Source: Symsagittifera roscoffensis (taxonomy: Eukaryota; Xenacoelomorpha; Acoela; Convolutidae). Taken from it: 64,000 bases of DNA. Positions 12,159 through 22,045 of the stretch are shown piece after piece. A program made the position numbers and the translations under genes. The stretch's first letter is position 1. Every line of letters starts with the position of its first letter. The stretch is from contig NC_087068.1 in NCBI RefSeq assembly GCF_963678635.1, forward strand, positions 8,562,027-8,626,026, written 5' to 3'. The notes under the pieces were generated by a model. It searched no databases. It was not told the origin of the DNA and saw only the letters and a list, made by a program, of their open reading frames with translations.

Positions 12159-12564
12159 TCAAATATTGGAAGTTAGACTTGAGTGTATTGTTATCATGAC
12201 AAAATTTTTTTACCGGCTACAAATAAGTGTGAACTTCAATTAAGTTTCGTTTGAACTTTTCTTAAATGCATAGCAGCATTTCACATAACGCAATTTTCAC
12301 ACGCCGCATTGTATATTTTTTTTGCATTTCAAAAACGTTTTACAATTTTCGGATTAACGTTTCATAAATTATCTGTGGTAATTATTTTGATATGCAAAAG
12401 GATTATCAATTGTTTTGTAATTAAAAAAACTATTTTTCTAAATATTATTGGCCCCTTGTGTTAGCCCATTTTCCGCCTTAAAACTAGTTTTGCAGAAAAA
12501 AAACCATTAAATTTCAAATGATTGGAGCTGTCTAATTCGCTTATCATCTAATTTCCCAGCCCCT

Positions 12565-13127
12565 ACTTTTTTAAATACACACGGGAATGCCTTCGTTACG
12601 GAAAACGCTCAAATAATTACCCAAGGATCTGATGCCTCGTGAAGTGCAGCTTTCTAAAACCCATACAAGGTAGTATTCTCAGAACAGGTTTGTTTGTTGA
12701 TGAACTTTTTTTTAAATATTATGGCTGAAACTTAAGCTTTCAGTTGTCACTTACAGAAAATTTATAGTGTACCTTTTGCTAGCTTCCAGATTTCGCTGCG
12801 TTGCTACACGGATGGGTGTAAAGTACGGGGAGAATAAAAAAAATAGATGAGCTAAAAATAGTCAGAAGACGAAGAGAAAAAGAAGAATAATAATTTCTTT
12901 CAAGTCAAAATAAATTGATATAACTAAATATACAAATTACAGCAATAGACATAGCCACTTGAAAAGAGTAAATATTGAGATCAACTGATCTGCTCTAAGT
13001 CTACCCCGAGCAACAGAAGTGTCAAACAATACTTGCTTTGAAAGAAGTTATCAATGATAATCATGATAATAATTTTTGTTCTAACAATACATATATAATT
13101 AAACATTTCAAAAAAAAGTCCGACTGG
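12565..13127. other. Intergenic
   Basis: No supportable gene or repeat seen in this AT-rich stretch. Confidence 0.35.
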
Positions 13128-13198
13128 GATTCGAACCCCTTTTTCAGGAGCTCCAATCAAGCATTTTACCACAAAATTAAAGAACTGTGACAGTTTAA
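13128..13198 (-). ncRNA. tRNA-derived sequence (pseudo-tRNA or SINE head)
   Basis: On the minus strand a GTGGTAAAATGCTTG box-A-like stretch is followed, at tRNA spacing, by GGGTTCGAATCCC, a canonical T-arm/box B, and then by TTTTTT. The 5' and 3' acceptor ends do not pair well and the anticodon arm is irregular, so it is not a functional tRNA. It may be a tRNA-derived SINE head. Confidence 0.45.
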
Positions 13199-13356
13199 AA
13201 TTTGAGAGCCTTGAAAATAAAATTTCTTTCCCGACCTCCTATCTTGCTTTACCCTCCTTCTCATTTTAATTTCCTACGACCGTGATTACCCTGCTAATAG
13301 CTCTGATTTTCTCTTTCCTATGTTCAACGATCTTTATCCAGGCATTAATTATCAAT

Positions 13357-13428
13357 GGTTGCAGTCAGGAATCGAATCCCTACCCCAGGGGTTCAAGTCC
13401 CAGGTGTAAGCCTCTGTACCATGGAGCC
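13357..13428 (-). ncRNA. Pseudo-tRNA, tRNA-Gln-like (anticodon TTG)
   Basis: The minus-strand 72-mer starts GGCTCCATGGTACAGAGG and has a box-B-like GGGATTCGATTCC. The presumed anticodon loop ACTTGAA between GGG and CCC would read TTG (Gln). The 5' half strongly resembles eukaryotic tRNA-Gln, but the 3' acceptor strand does not pair fully with the 5' end and the variable region is distorted. Most likely a tRNA-derived pseudogene or SINE. Confidence 0.45.
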
Positions 13429-13444
13429 TTTGGAAAAGATAAAA

Positions 13445-13950
13445 TTACTCATTATTACTCATATAGTATCCATCTCTGAGAACATGGGCTAAGTCTAGAA
13501 TTTCTTTTTCTGTTAGGATTTTAGTGTTATTAGGTAGTAGTCCATTTGATTTCAAGGCATTGTAAAGCTTCGTTGCCCTATAACGAATGTTTCCAGCTTC
13601 GTGCGACAAAAGGGCTGCCGTAAAATTTGTTAATCGGCCCTACGGGTTGCAAATTTTGAGTTTTCAAATTCTAACAAATCATTAAGATAGCATTCAGAAA
13701 AGAAATTTTCGATAAATCTTACAACAAATTTCAATAGTTTATAAACACGTAGTTCATAAGCAGAGAGTATTCCATGTCGAGTGAAAATATCTTCCGAAAA
13801 ATCTCTTTGCTTAAAGTAATGAATGCATATTGAAATTTTTTTCTGAAATATGAAAACTGGGCGAAGAGCTGTATAGCTACAACAACCAAAAACAAGAATT
13901 CCATGCTGCATCCGAAAAAAACAGACACAAAACGAGGAATCAAATAAAAC
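13445..13950 (-). pseudogene. 3' end of a non-LTR (CR1/Jockey-like) retrotransposon RT
   Basis: One frame (about 13911-13630) reads MQHGILVFGCCSYTALRPVF then FQKK.. I.. I.YF and TRRAD before a stop. A second frame (about 13632-13445) continues with NIRYRATKLYNALKSNG, EKEILDLAHVLRDGYY and a stop. The pattern 'QYGI-VWG-...-L-P-F-LQKKILR-I' followed by a TRY-like C-terminus is the end of the thumb/C-terminal region of CR1/Jockey-type LINE reverse transcriptases. The frame break between the halves and the absence of upstream RT motifs show a 5'-truncated, decayed copy, the usual fate of LINE insertions. Confidence 0.6.
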
Positions 13951-16195
13951 TCAAATTTTATTTTGAAAAATGTGTACATTTCTTTAATCAAAAGCGAGAC
14001 AATTATTGTCAATTTTTCTGACAAATTTGTCGCTTAACGTTTGTTCGGAAGCATTAATTCCAAATCTTGTTCACATGTTATCTTGCCTGAAAAAATTTGT
14101 TAAAATTATAAATCGATAGAAAACGCTTGAGTTACAATGGAAACTTGAAGTTTATGCCATTTGGGAAAAATTTCATTTTTTTGCCATTTGTGACTTATGT
14201 CATTTGGACATCATCCAAGAAAACAACTAATTGAGATGTACCTGCGACATTGAGTGAGAAATTGGGTCTTCTTACTATTTTTACACAAATATTTTAATTT
14301 TGCGATTTTGTAAATTTCAAAGGTTGAATGCGATAAAAAAATTGCACTGATTAGTTTGGTTAAAACAAATCTAATCATTTTGTTCCATAGCTGGTTTCTG
14401 AAAAAGCCAAATTTGCGCAGACATTGAAGTAGTAACTTTTTTCCTGGAGTTATTTTTTGTGTAAATTTTCGGGTTTTTTTAAAAGTCGATTTAGAATTAG
14501 GAACAAAACATTTTCAAATGATTCTGAACTTTCTAGCCAATCAGATTGAAGCTAAGTACTTTCAGTTATTGAGATTGAAAGATCGTTTTTTGGGCGGAAT
14601 GAGAAAAGACACCCGAGAAAATCACTCACACAACCGCAATCAAACCACGCACAAACAGTGTCGCAAATCAAATTGGGTGTTATTGGCACCACCATTATTG
14701 GTCGAAGTTCTAGCTATAATTAAACGATGCTACTCTTCACATCTACAAGAATTTTTTAAGTTTAGAAAGAATAAGACAAATTTGAAACTGAACAATAATA
14801 TACCCAAAATTTAAATCACTAAAATAAATTTTGTTTCCTTGCGATTTGATTTACCTAAGCTCGCGTTTAGGGCCGTTTCAACCTCAATCTATATCGCTCC
14901 GTTAAGGCGGTTTTTTCAGCCGAGAGGTTTTCAGCCACAAACCGAAAAATCATTAAATTTTATTTTTTTTATAATAGAAATTACTGTTTAAATTTTATTT
15001 TTTTTATAATAGAAATTACTGTTACAAATTGCTTAATAACATCAAGAACGTAATTGATGTGTATGAATAGGACCCCCTCGCCCCTCAATTCTCGTTACCA
15101 AAATTTTTCAAAGGTTCCCCCTTTGATATAACTTTATGACATCCATTTTTTTGCTGAACAACCTCAAAATTTTCTCAAAAAAAATTGCTGTCGAAAATTG
15201 AATGAAAAGGTAAAAAATGGAAAACAAAATTGAGGGTTAGGGCGGTCAGCCCCACCCTTGGCAGTAACAAAAACCAAACTTAAATTTTTTCAAATAATTT
15301 TTTTTTGTTTTTAAGTGCTCAGTCCAAAAAAAAGTTACGCCGTCAATGTAAAAAGCCACAATTAGTTTACTAATAGTATTGAACGCGTTGTTTACCGTAA
15401 AGTTTGGCGCTGTCTAGATAAATCAAACTGATTAAGTTTAACCGTCTACGTCTTGCATGAATTGCTCCGTATTCATAAGAAACTAGTCTTTTTGATACTG
15501 TACAACTGATATGCTATATATTTTTTCTGTTCTACGTATTATTGAGGTTGGTTCGAGTTGGACCACTTTAGTGTGTTCTGCTTAAAAACTCTCGGCACGC
15601 TTCTATAAAAAAACAGCGATACGAAAATTGATGACGATGACAGAGGAATCGAACGAGGTAAGATACCTTCAAAACTTTCCACTTTAAATACCCTTACTTT
15701 TTTAAAATTTAGATTCAAATTTCCAAATTTTTGAGGAACAACTTGCCAAAAACAGGATTCAAAAAATGATTTCGGACCTTTCATGCTCAGTAAAATTGAT
15801 TGTGTTGATGCAAATATTTATCAATTTTCGACATTTTAGTTTATTGGTCGGGGGGCACTAACACAATTACCAATCTTATCGAAAAGCTATATAAGGCTAT
15901 CATTGCAGTCTTAGATTGAAATTCCGTTTTTGCAAACATATTTTGTACTTTCGTTTTCAATGAAAAGAGATTCTTGTTAGTTCAAGTGTGACAAACGATT
16001 TTTTCCGTTACATTCATAGTTGAAATGTTTTGAAAATGTTCTTGGAATATTCGATTTTTTTGCAGAAGAAAACCAAAGTAAGATAAAGTAGTTCTTGATT
16101 ATAATTTCAAACGTCACTTCCGAAGCCATGAAGTCTAATTATCAGGAAACAAAAATTTGGTTGTTAGTCTCATCTTAATAAAAAAAAAACAGTTT
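13951..16195. other. Intergenic, AT-rich
   Basis: No gene supported over 2.2 kb. ORFs of up to 98 codons occur but have no recognisable motif or coding pattern. It contains one 35-bp tandem duplication (separate entry). Confidence 0.35.
14953..15023. repeat. 35-bp tandem duplication
   Basis: The unit TTAAATTTTATTTTTTTTAT...AGAAATTACTG occurs twice in direct, identical succession (starts 14953 and 14988). Identity implies a recent slippage or duplication. Confidence 0.85.
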
Positions 16196-16555
16196 TTAAT
16201 ACAATTTTTTTTGTTTCAGAATTGATTTTTTTCTACCACTGAAAAGTTTCTGAGATATGATAGTTTTAGCGGTCGGTCTGCGCAACTCGTACAAATCGCC
16301 AATTTGTTTCGATAGTCTCCCAGTGCAATCTTCAGCCTGCTGCTCTACGTTTTTGTATCTGTTGGATCTCCCTGATCGAATGCTTCATTGGGTCTCTGAA
16401 TCTCGAGGGCTCTTTATTTTTATTCGGCCTCACACTAAGCATTACTGTTGTGTCGTCTTGGCTGGAGTCGTCTGAATTTCCCGGCAGTTGGTCGATCAAA
16501 TTTCTTGTCTTTCTTTTCTTTTGGGATGGTTTGCATTGCTATTTCGTCCACTCAT
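16196..16555 (-). pseudogene. Unidentified coding-like relic, frame-broken
   Basis: The minus strand opens with ATG at 16555 (MSGRNSNANHPKRKERQE), shifts frame into a hydrophilic stretch containing LPGNSDDSSQDDTTVMLS and FRDPMKHSIREIQQIQKRRA, then shifts again into EDCTGRLSKQIGDLYELRR before a stop at 16196. The total length is about 115 codons across three frames. The charged, low-bias composition looks like real protein, unlike the surrounding DNA, but I do not recognise the family. It could be a processed pseudogene or part of a decayed element. Confidence 0.3.
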
Positions 16556-17577
16556 TTTTATACTTCTCTTTTGAGGACTTGATTAGCTATCTCTTACTAT
16601 TTGTAACAATAGTGTTTTGAAATGCTGGAGGAAAGCTATCAAAATGAGTCATTGTTGTAGAGCGTTCGTGTTTTTTGTCTGACAAAATCTGGAAGATTTG
16701 AGAATGTTTTATGTATAATTGTAGACCATTCAAATTCAAATTTTTCAGAAGATGACTCTGTGTTTTTTTCTAACTTTCAATCAGCACTGCACTACTGCTT
16801 TTTTTCCCGATCGCTCAAAGAGTAGAAAAGAGCTACAGATTACTCAAAATATTTTTTTAGAAGTTCAGTGAGGGATCATGTTCAAGCTAATTTTTTTTTG
16901 ATTCGGACTCTAAAAATTTGTCTCAGTTTCAAGAAAACGTGGTCTGAATATATATGGTTTTCAGACTAATTTTGACAAAAATTGTTGAACATAGACAAAT
17001 TTAGCTTACATCCCAATTCTAGGCGAATACATAGGCGATGTTAATTTTAAAACTATTTCTACTACTTTTGGGTTTTTTCATCAAAATCTGTCACTCTTTT
17101 GTCAAAACCTTAGCAAAAGCTTAGAAAAAAAACGAAAACTAAAAATCAATTAGATTTTTAAAAAGTTTTATCAGGGTTGGCATGTTATTTAACATTTTTA
17201 TTTAACATTGAATTTAACTTACAGTGTTATTTACAATTTCTAACAGTGATGTTAGCTATTTCTTAGAAATATGAGTAATTCTTCGAAAAACACAACGCAA
17301 CTATACTGCATGCTTGTTCCGAAACAATTTTAGCAAATCCCGAACGGATGAAAAAAAAAATTTCAAACCAATTGCAGTTTCACTTGACAAACTCCAGAGC
17401 GAAAAATCTCACCTAACGTATGGGAAGCTTCGTGCTCAACTCGGCGAAAGTTGGCGTTTCTGTTCAAGAAACTCAACTCTTGTTGATATGTTAATTTAAT
17501 TTAAATTTAACATGTTTTTTTTCGATAAATAACAGTTAGTTTGTTATTTTTATTTTAACTTACATTTGGTTTTTATT
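16556..17577. other. Intergenic, AT-rich
   Basis: No supported gene. TTATTTAACATT-type motifs around 17180-17230 recur in roughly inverted form near 17500-17560, possibly the ends of another small element; the match is too weak to define. Confidence 0.3.
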
Positions 17578-18102
17578 GTTCCGACTTTCGATACGAAAGT
17601 AACGGAATATTTGTGCTCGGGGTGGGTTTTTTTTTCTTCAGACAAATTTCGACCATTTCTGATGGAATTTTCTTATATCATTCGAAAGGTATTGTTGTCC
17701 TCAATTGAGCTCAATATTGAAAAGATGTTTCACCTGTGGTCATTTTTCGTAAAGTTACGGGGGTTTAAAGATTGCCATTTTGGCCAATTTGGGACAATTA
17801 ACGCGCGATATATTTCGCGCTATTAACGCGTAAGCGGAGAGTTAATCCGTCTTAGAAATCGTTCCAAATTGTTTGAACGAAGCTTATTTGCCATAATTGA
17901 TTTGTTACAAGGATCGAAATTTATCCTTTTGTACTTTATATGGCGGGTGGGGGGGGATGATTTTCATAAAAAATTTCAAATTTTAGAAAAAAAATTTTTT
18001 AATTTTGTTTTGTTTCATTGAATTTTTTAATGTTATTACTGCTCCATAAACCTTAAAAGGCAGTCGGAACATTCAGGGCTTCGCCCTGATACGAGCAGTC
18101 TT
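17578..18102 (+). mobile_element. R repeat, full-length copy
   Basis: Best-preserved copy, ~525 bp. The left end is a hairpin, TTCCG-A-CTTTCG-ATA-CGAAAG-TAA-CGGAA. The right end carries a second hairpin, CAGGGC-TTC-GCCCTG, followed by ATACGAGCAGTCTT. An internal GCGCGA...TCGCGC hairpin lies around 17803-17820. No ORF. Copies exist in both orientations in the window and share both ends, so it is a discrete mobile unit. Terminal hairpins near both ends without inverted terminal repeats are reminiscent of non-autonomous Helitron/Helentron elements, but the canonical CTRR end is not evident, so the class is uncertain. Confidence 0.7.
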
Positions 18103-18201
18103 GTTGCTTTTTGAATTGTTTTTCTTAATTTATCTGGATTGAAATTTCTGAGCTACTGGCTATCCTTGTTTTAATTTAGTTTTTCATATATTTTCTTTCC
18201 G

Positions 18202-18263
18202 ATAAAAAATGTCCGCACTTTTGCTGCAAAATGCTGCATCTAAAAAATGTCCGCACTTTTGAT
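18202..18263. repeat. Short direct repeat AAAAAATGTCCGCACTTTTG
   Basis: The 20-mer occurs twice within 60 bp, separated by GCTGCAAAATGCTGCAT. Significance unknown. Confidence 0.7.
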
Positions 18264-19097
18264 AAACAGCGATAAAAAAAATGTTTTGTGGTATTTTTTA
18301 GCGCTGAATATCCCAATATTTATATGTTTATCTTTCAATTGTGGTTTTTGTGTTTCTAAAATTCAATGCTTTCATTTTTTTTGTTTGCGGGAAACAATTT
18401 GTATGTTCTTGTTTTCATAATAGTATCTTGTGTGTTCAGTTTCGACCAATAAAAAACAACCATTTTAAACAAAGCGCCCAACAACTAAAATCTTCCATCA
18501 AAAATTTTAAGTTAAAAATCGAACCATTTTTTTTGTTTTATTCTGTTTTTGATCAACAATACACTCTTGAAAGTATTCACAGACTTTCTCTTTAAACATT
18601 CCCTGTTAATATTTGACAAAATCGCGAGAAAAAAGACCAAGAGACGAAACTTTTTGAACTTCTTGGAACAAAAACTCAATTGTAACAATGGAAACATGGC
18701 ATTGCACACCTTTTTTTTACCAGAAACTTCATATAAAAACAATTGAAATACCAAAACAAAAGCTTTGTTAGATTTTCTAGTCAATTGTTCACTTGATTTT
18801 ACTTGAACTTTCTGGAAAAAAGCACTTAAAATTTCAATTATTTTTACACATAATTGCTGGAAAAATAACATGAGAAAGCTTTTTCTCGTTGTTACAAATT
18901 CAAGTAGCTCTAGTGATCTCCTTTATCAGACTAATTCAATCGAAAACGCGCAAATTTTGATAAATACTTGAGTTTTGGAAGTTTTTGATAAATACTTGAT
19001 GAATACTTGAATTGATAAACACTTTGTAATCTGAGCTGCATATGCGGCGTAGCTCTTTTTAACTAAATGCTCAGCATCGCGTGCGTATCGATGGTTG
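18264..19097. other. Intergenic, left flank of the gypsy element
   Basis: AT-rich. A loose tandem repeat of TTTTGATAAATACTTGA occurs near 18955-19015. No supported gene; overlapping short ORFs on both strands look random. Confidence 0.35.
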
Positions 19098-20553
19098 TGT
19101 CGTCTTTAGGATTTCCACACACGGTCTTGCGAAGCTATCCCTTTTACCGTGCTAAAGCAGGGGCACTAAGGCTTGGTATTAACGACAATCCCGAAAGGGT
19201 TATGTTAGTAGTGAGTTGTCCTCTACTGTATTCTATTGCTCCCCCTTGATCAGTGATGCTCTTGCTCGCTACATCTCGCTTGAAGTCGCGTACAACGAAT
19301 TCCTTTTTTTTGCAAATGAATTGAATATATATAAGTCTGAATACAAGGGGCCTAATAGTTCGGCCAGAGTATAATTTATTAATATACAACAGAATGATTT
19401 GCGATATGTACACGCTTAACAATTTCTTGTGCGTACTCGGTCAGTACACGCGTCGACTAAGCTCTCTGACTTTCTGCTAGCTTCTACTCTAACTAATATT
19501 CCACAAGGCGTTTCGACTTGCGTTCTTACTTCACTCGCTGTGAAACAATTAACTGATGAGTTCAGATAGCGACCAAAACTGGGACCTCCTGAATCTTACG
19601 TTCGTTAACTCGTTCTCCCTTCAAAGTCCGCTCTCGAACCTCCACTTCTTATCTCTATTTGCGCTCCGTTTTTGTTAAAGTCACGCCACTTCATATCGGT
19701 GTTGTCATCCCCTTAAGCACAACCGCCCCCTCTGGTTTTCGCTTTTACCTACTCCCTCTGTCAAAGCTGACGGGTTCCAAGTCCGGGGTTTTAATCGACT
19801 TGTTCACGTTTCGTAAATACATCCCCCTGCGGTTGGTATCGTAAATCGGGTAAGTAACCGAAGTCGTATGATTCTTATCAGTTAAATCCCCCTACGCTAC
19901 TTACTTAAATACCAGCTGACTTCGGTGTCAAATCTTGACCCAAGCAACAAAGTCGTACGATCCCAATAAACTAATCATAACCCGATTTTGAACCAAATTT
20001 ACTAATATTTTTCCCTATCATGTTAGGATAAAATACACGGTCGGGGATAAGTTTTGCTTTTATACTCGGTAGTACCCCCATGACCCAATTTACCCTAGGC
20101 ACATAATTCCGTGCATGTACAATCCCATAGCAATTAGCTACCTACAGGTATAAACCGTTTTCCATTTTCTTAATCCCAGCCAGAGTTAGAGGGGGAAATG
20201 TCCGGGTAAAAGTGCATTTTTCTTCGATTTTATTTCTACTACGTTATTTAGCTTTAAGTCCACTTTTCAATCTTTCTACTTTATTTACCCTTAGCTAACA
20301 GCCATCCAATTAAGCTATTTAGACCTCATAACGAGAATTGAAATACCTAAACTTAAGCAGAAAATACGCTAAGTCGAAAGTTTGCTGGAATTACCAATTC
20401 TACAGTCTTCCCTTTTAGTCTATTATTCTCGCGAATAATGTTAAGTTCATCTCTCCCCCCTTTTTTTACCATTAAATACTGATTTACTGACTATATACAA
20501 TCTATACTTTATTTAGGTGTAAGCTATAGTTAAGTTTAAGTTTAGGCTATAAG
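19098..20553 (-). repeat. G1 3' LTR
   Basis: Direct repeat of 29927-31404. On the plus strand it begins TGTCGTCTTTAGGATTTC and ends TTAGGCTATAAG. Being next to the env/extra-ORF side, it is the 3' LTR in element sense. Confidence 0.9.
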
Positions 20554-20560
20554 TTTAATG

Positions 20561-20570
20561 TTCCTTCCTT
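20561..20570 (-). other. G1 candidate polypurine tract
   Basis: AAGGAAGGAA on the minus strand lies a few bases upstream of the 3' LTR in element sense, where the plus-strand primer is expected. Confidence 0.5.
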
Positions 20571-20615
20571 GATAAATTCCTTGGTTATTAGCGAGAGTTT
20601 ATAAACTCTCCTCTC

Positions 20616-21211
20616 CTAATTTTCGGCCCCCGAATTGGTTGAGGATTCGTCATTTTCGTCTGACCAATTCCCTTCTCCCCATTGGGCCTGGAGCGCCCGA
20701 TATTCCTCCTCCCCAATGGTATGTCTGATTTCGTCAAAGAGGTCCCTAATTTTGGGCCTATCACTGGACCTCCTCCTCGTAGCCCTTGCTATGTCGGAGA
20801 GGGAAATTGAGTGTGTGCTTGCAGAGTCCTCATCACTCTCCCAACTGAGAAATCTCTCCCGCCCAGACTTCTCCGAAGGCGGTTGACCCTCGATCGAGCA
20901 AGTGTCAGTTGCCGGGTCCCGGGCGGGCTCATGTACATGAAATTGGCCCGCAGTTGAGCAACTCTCCAGATCGGGCTCCCCGGATTGAACTTCCAGAGAG
21001 CTGTGCTCACATCCGGCACCGTCTCTTCGACTCTAGGGTAGTGTCGGAAAGGCCGTGGGGCACCCTGCCCCCGCAGAAACAACCGGAACTCATGCCAGGA
21101 GGCGGTGTCTGCCAATAGGTGCAGGGAGGCACCACTCTTCACTGAAAGAGTTATATACTCATCTTCTTCCTGGTAGTCTAGGATGGTGAAGAAGGCTCGG
21201 AGGATGAAGGA
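20616..21211 (-). pseudogene. G1 extra ORF downstream of env
   Basis: In element sense this lies between the env stop and the 3' LTR. One frame opens with MTIVWRSFILRAFFTILDYQ and stays open to 20789. In the overlapping next frame an acidic Ser-rich stretch (including WESDEDSAST and DRPKIRDLFDEIRHTIGEEE) runs on to a stop at 20616. The two halves look like one protein of about 200 residues broken by a frameshift, roughly at 21020-20990, but they could be two overlapping genes. I recognise no domain; it has no Cys/His pattern, no signal peptide and no transmembrane segment. Its place is that of retroviral accessory genes or of 3' ORFs in some Metaviridae. Function unknown. Confidence 0.5.
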
Positions 21212-21319
21212 TCTCCACACAATTGTCATTTTGGCGACTTTTTTTTTCTTTTGTAATTTAGAGAATTTATTAAAATTCGACGATTCCTTAACGACTGAAT
21301 TTTGATAGTAACAATGCAA

Positions 21320-22045
21320 GGTTTCAGCCTTCGTGGTTCCCTTTTTCCCTTATCTTCACCTGTTCAGATGTTCGTATCGAGGCGAGACAACGGCCCGTCA
21401 GTCAATCGGTTGCTTTTACTTAAGATTGTAATCTGTCATATTCGTCGGTTAACCTGCAAGCCTGGCCTCGAAAGACTTGTATGCTATGAATTAGCCTGAG
21501 CTTGCGCTAAATTAACCTGATTAAGTCTTTAATGACCCTCAACCGCTTTAATGTCGCCTAACGCATCCTACTAAATTGTATCGTGTGATCGCAAACCTCT
21601 AGTCAGTCCCCGCCAAATAAAAGCACGTCTGGTTATACCATGAATGAGGGGTCAGCTGAGCTGACTCGGGGACATGACTGCTATCAAGTTACTCCTCACG
21701 GTGTGATTCAACCTCATCCGTTTAGATAGATATGAATGTTTGAAACGAAGTAGTGATATCCATGAGGTGGGGTCACACCCTAGTATAGTAGCACCGAATA
21801 CGATGAGCATTATATTGAGTTCATGAATATATAAAAAGTTTTAGACTCACAACCGGTCGGACTGGTTCTCACCCTCCTGGTCGCCTCATCCTTTCCTCCT
21901 CACAGAGTGGTGTCCATCAGCGCGCTTGTACCGATCCGGGGTCCACGTCCAGAAACCCCCTTCCACTTGCCTCGCACATAGTTAAAGCCTCGTCCCATCA
22001 GCGGTGTGCTCGACGGCCCACTTCCCTCTGTGGTCCTTGTAAGGT
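21320..22045 (-). other. G1 non-coding segment between env and the extra ORF
   Basis: About 0.7 kb inside the element with no ORF of note. It may be an intergenic leader for the downstream ORF or decayed coding sequence. Confidence 0.4.

Larger units (their letters stand above)
10344..12564. mobile_element. Fold-back element with ~0.4 kb inverted arms
   Basis: The segment 10344-10745 is repeated in reverse complement at 12181-12564. Matching landmarks include GACGGCTCCAAT against its complement near 12535, GATAATCCTATCGCATATCAA against TTGATATGCAAAAGGATTATC (reverse-complement pair), a GCATGTGAAAA/TTTTCACACGC pair, and CGGTAAACAAATTTTG against its complement near 12205. The arms are diverged, so the insertion is old. 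No transposase ORF lies inside; the ~1.4 kb interior holds repeated GTCTAATTTCCC motifs, a C/G hairpin module and a second fold-back. I infer a non-autonomous DNA transposon with long terminal inverted repeats. Target-site duplications were not found. Confidence 0.65.

Noticed and set aside
13357-13428. Functional tRNA-Gln gene
   Set aside because: Acceptor strands do not pair fully and the variable/T-arm region is distorted, so only a pseudo-tRNA or SINE is supported.
16196-16555. Resemblance of FRDPMKHSIREIQQIQK to the R-(Y/F)-R...REI...QK region of histone H3/CENP-A
   Set aside because: Spacing is one residue off and nothing after it matches the histone fold; chance similarity is more likely.
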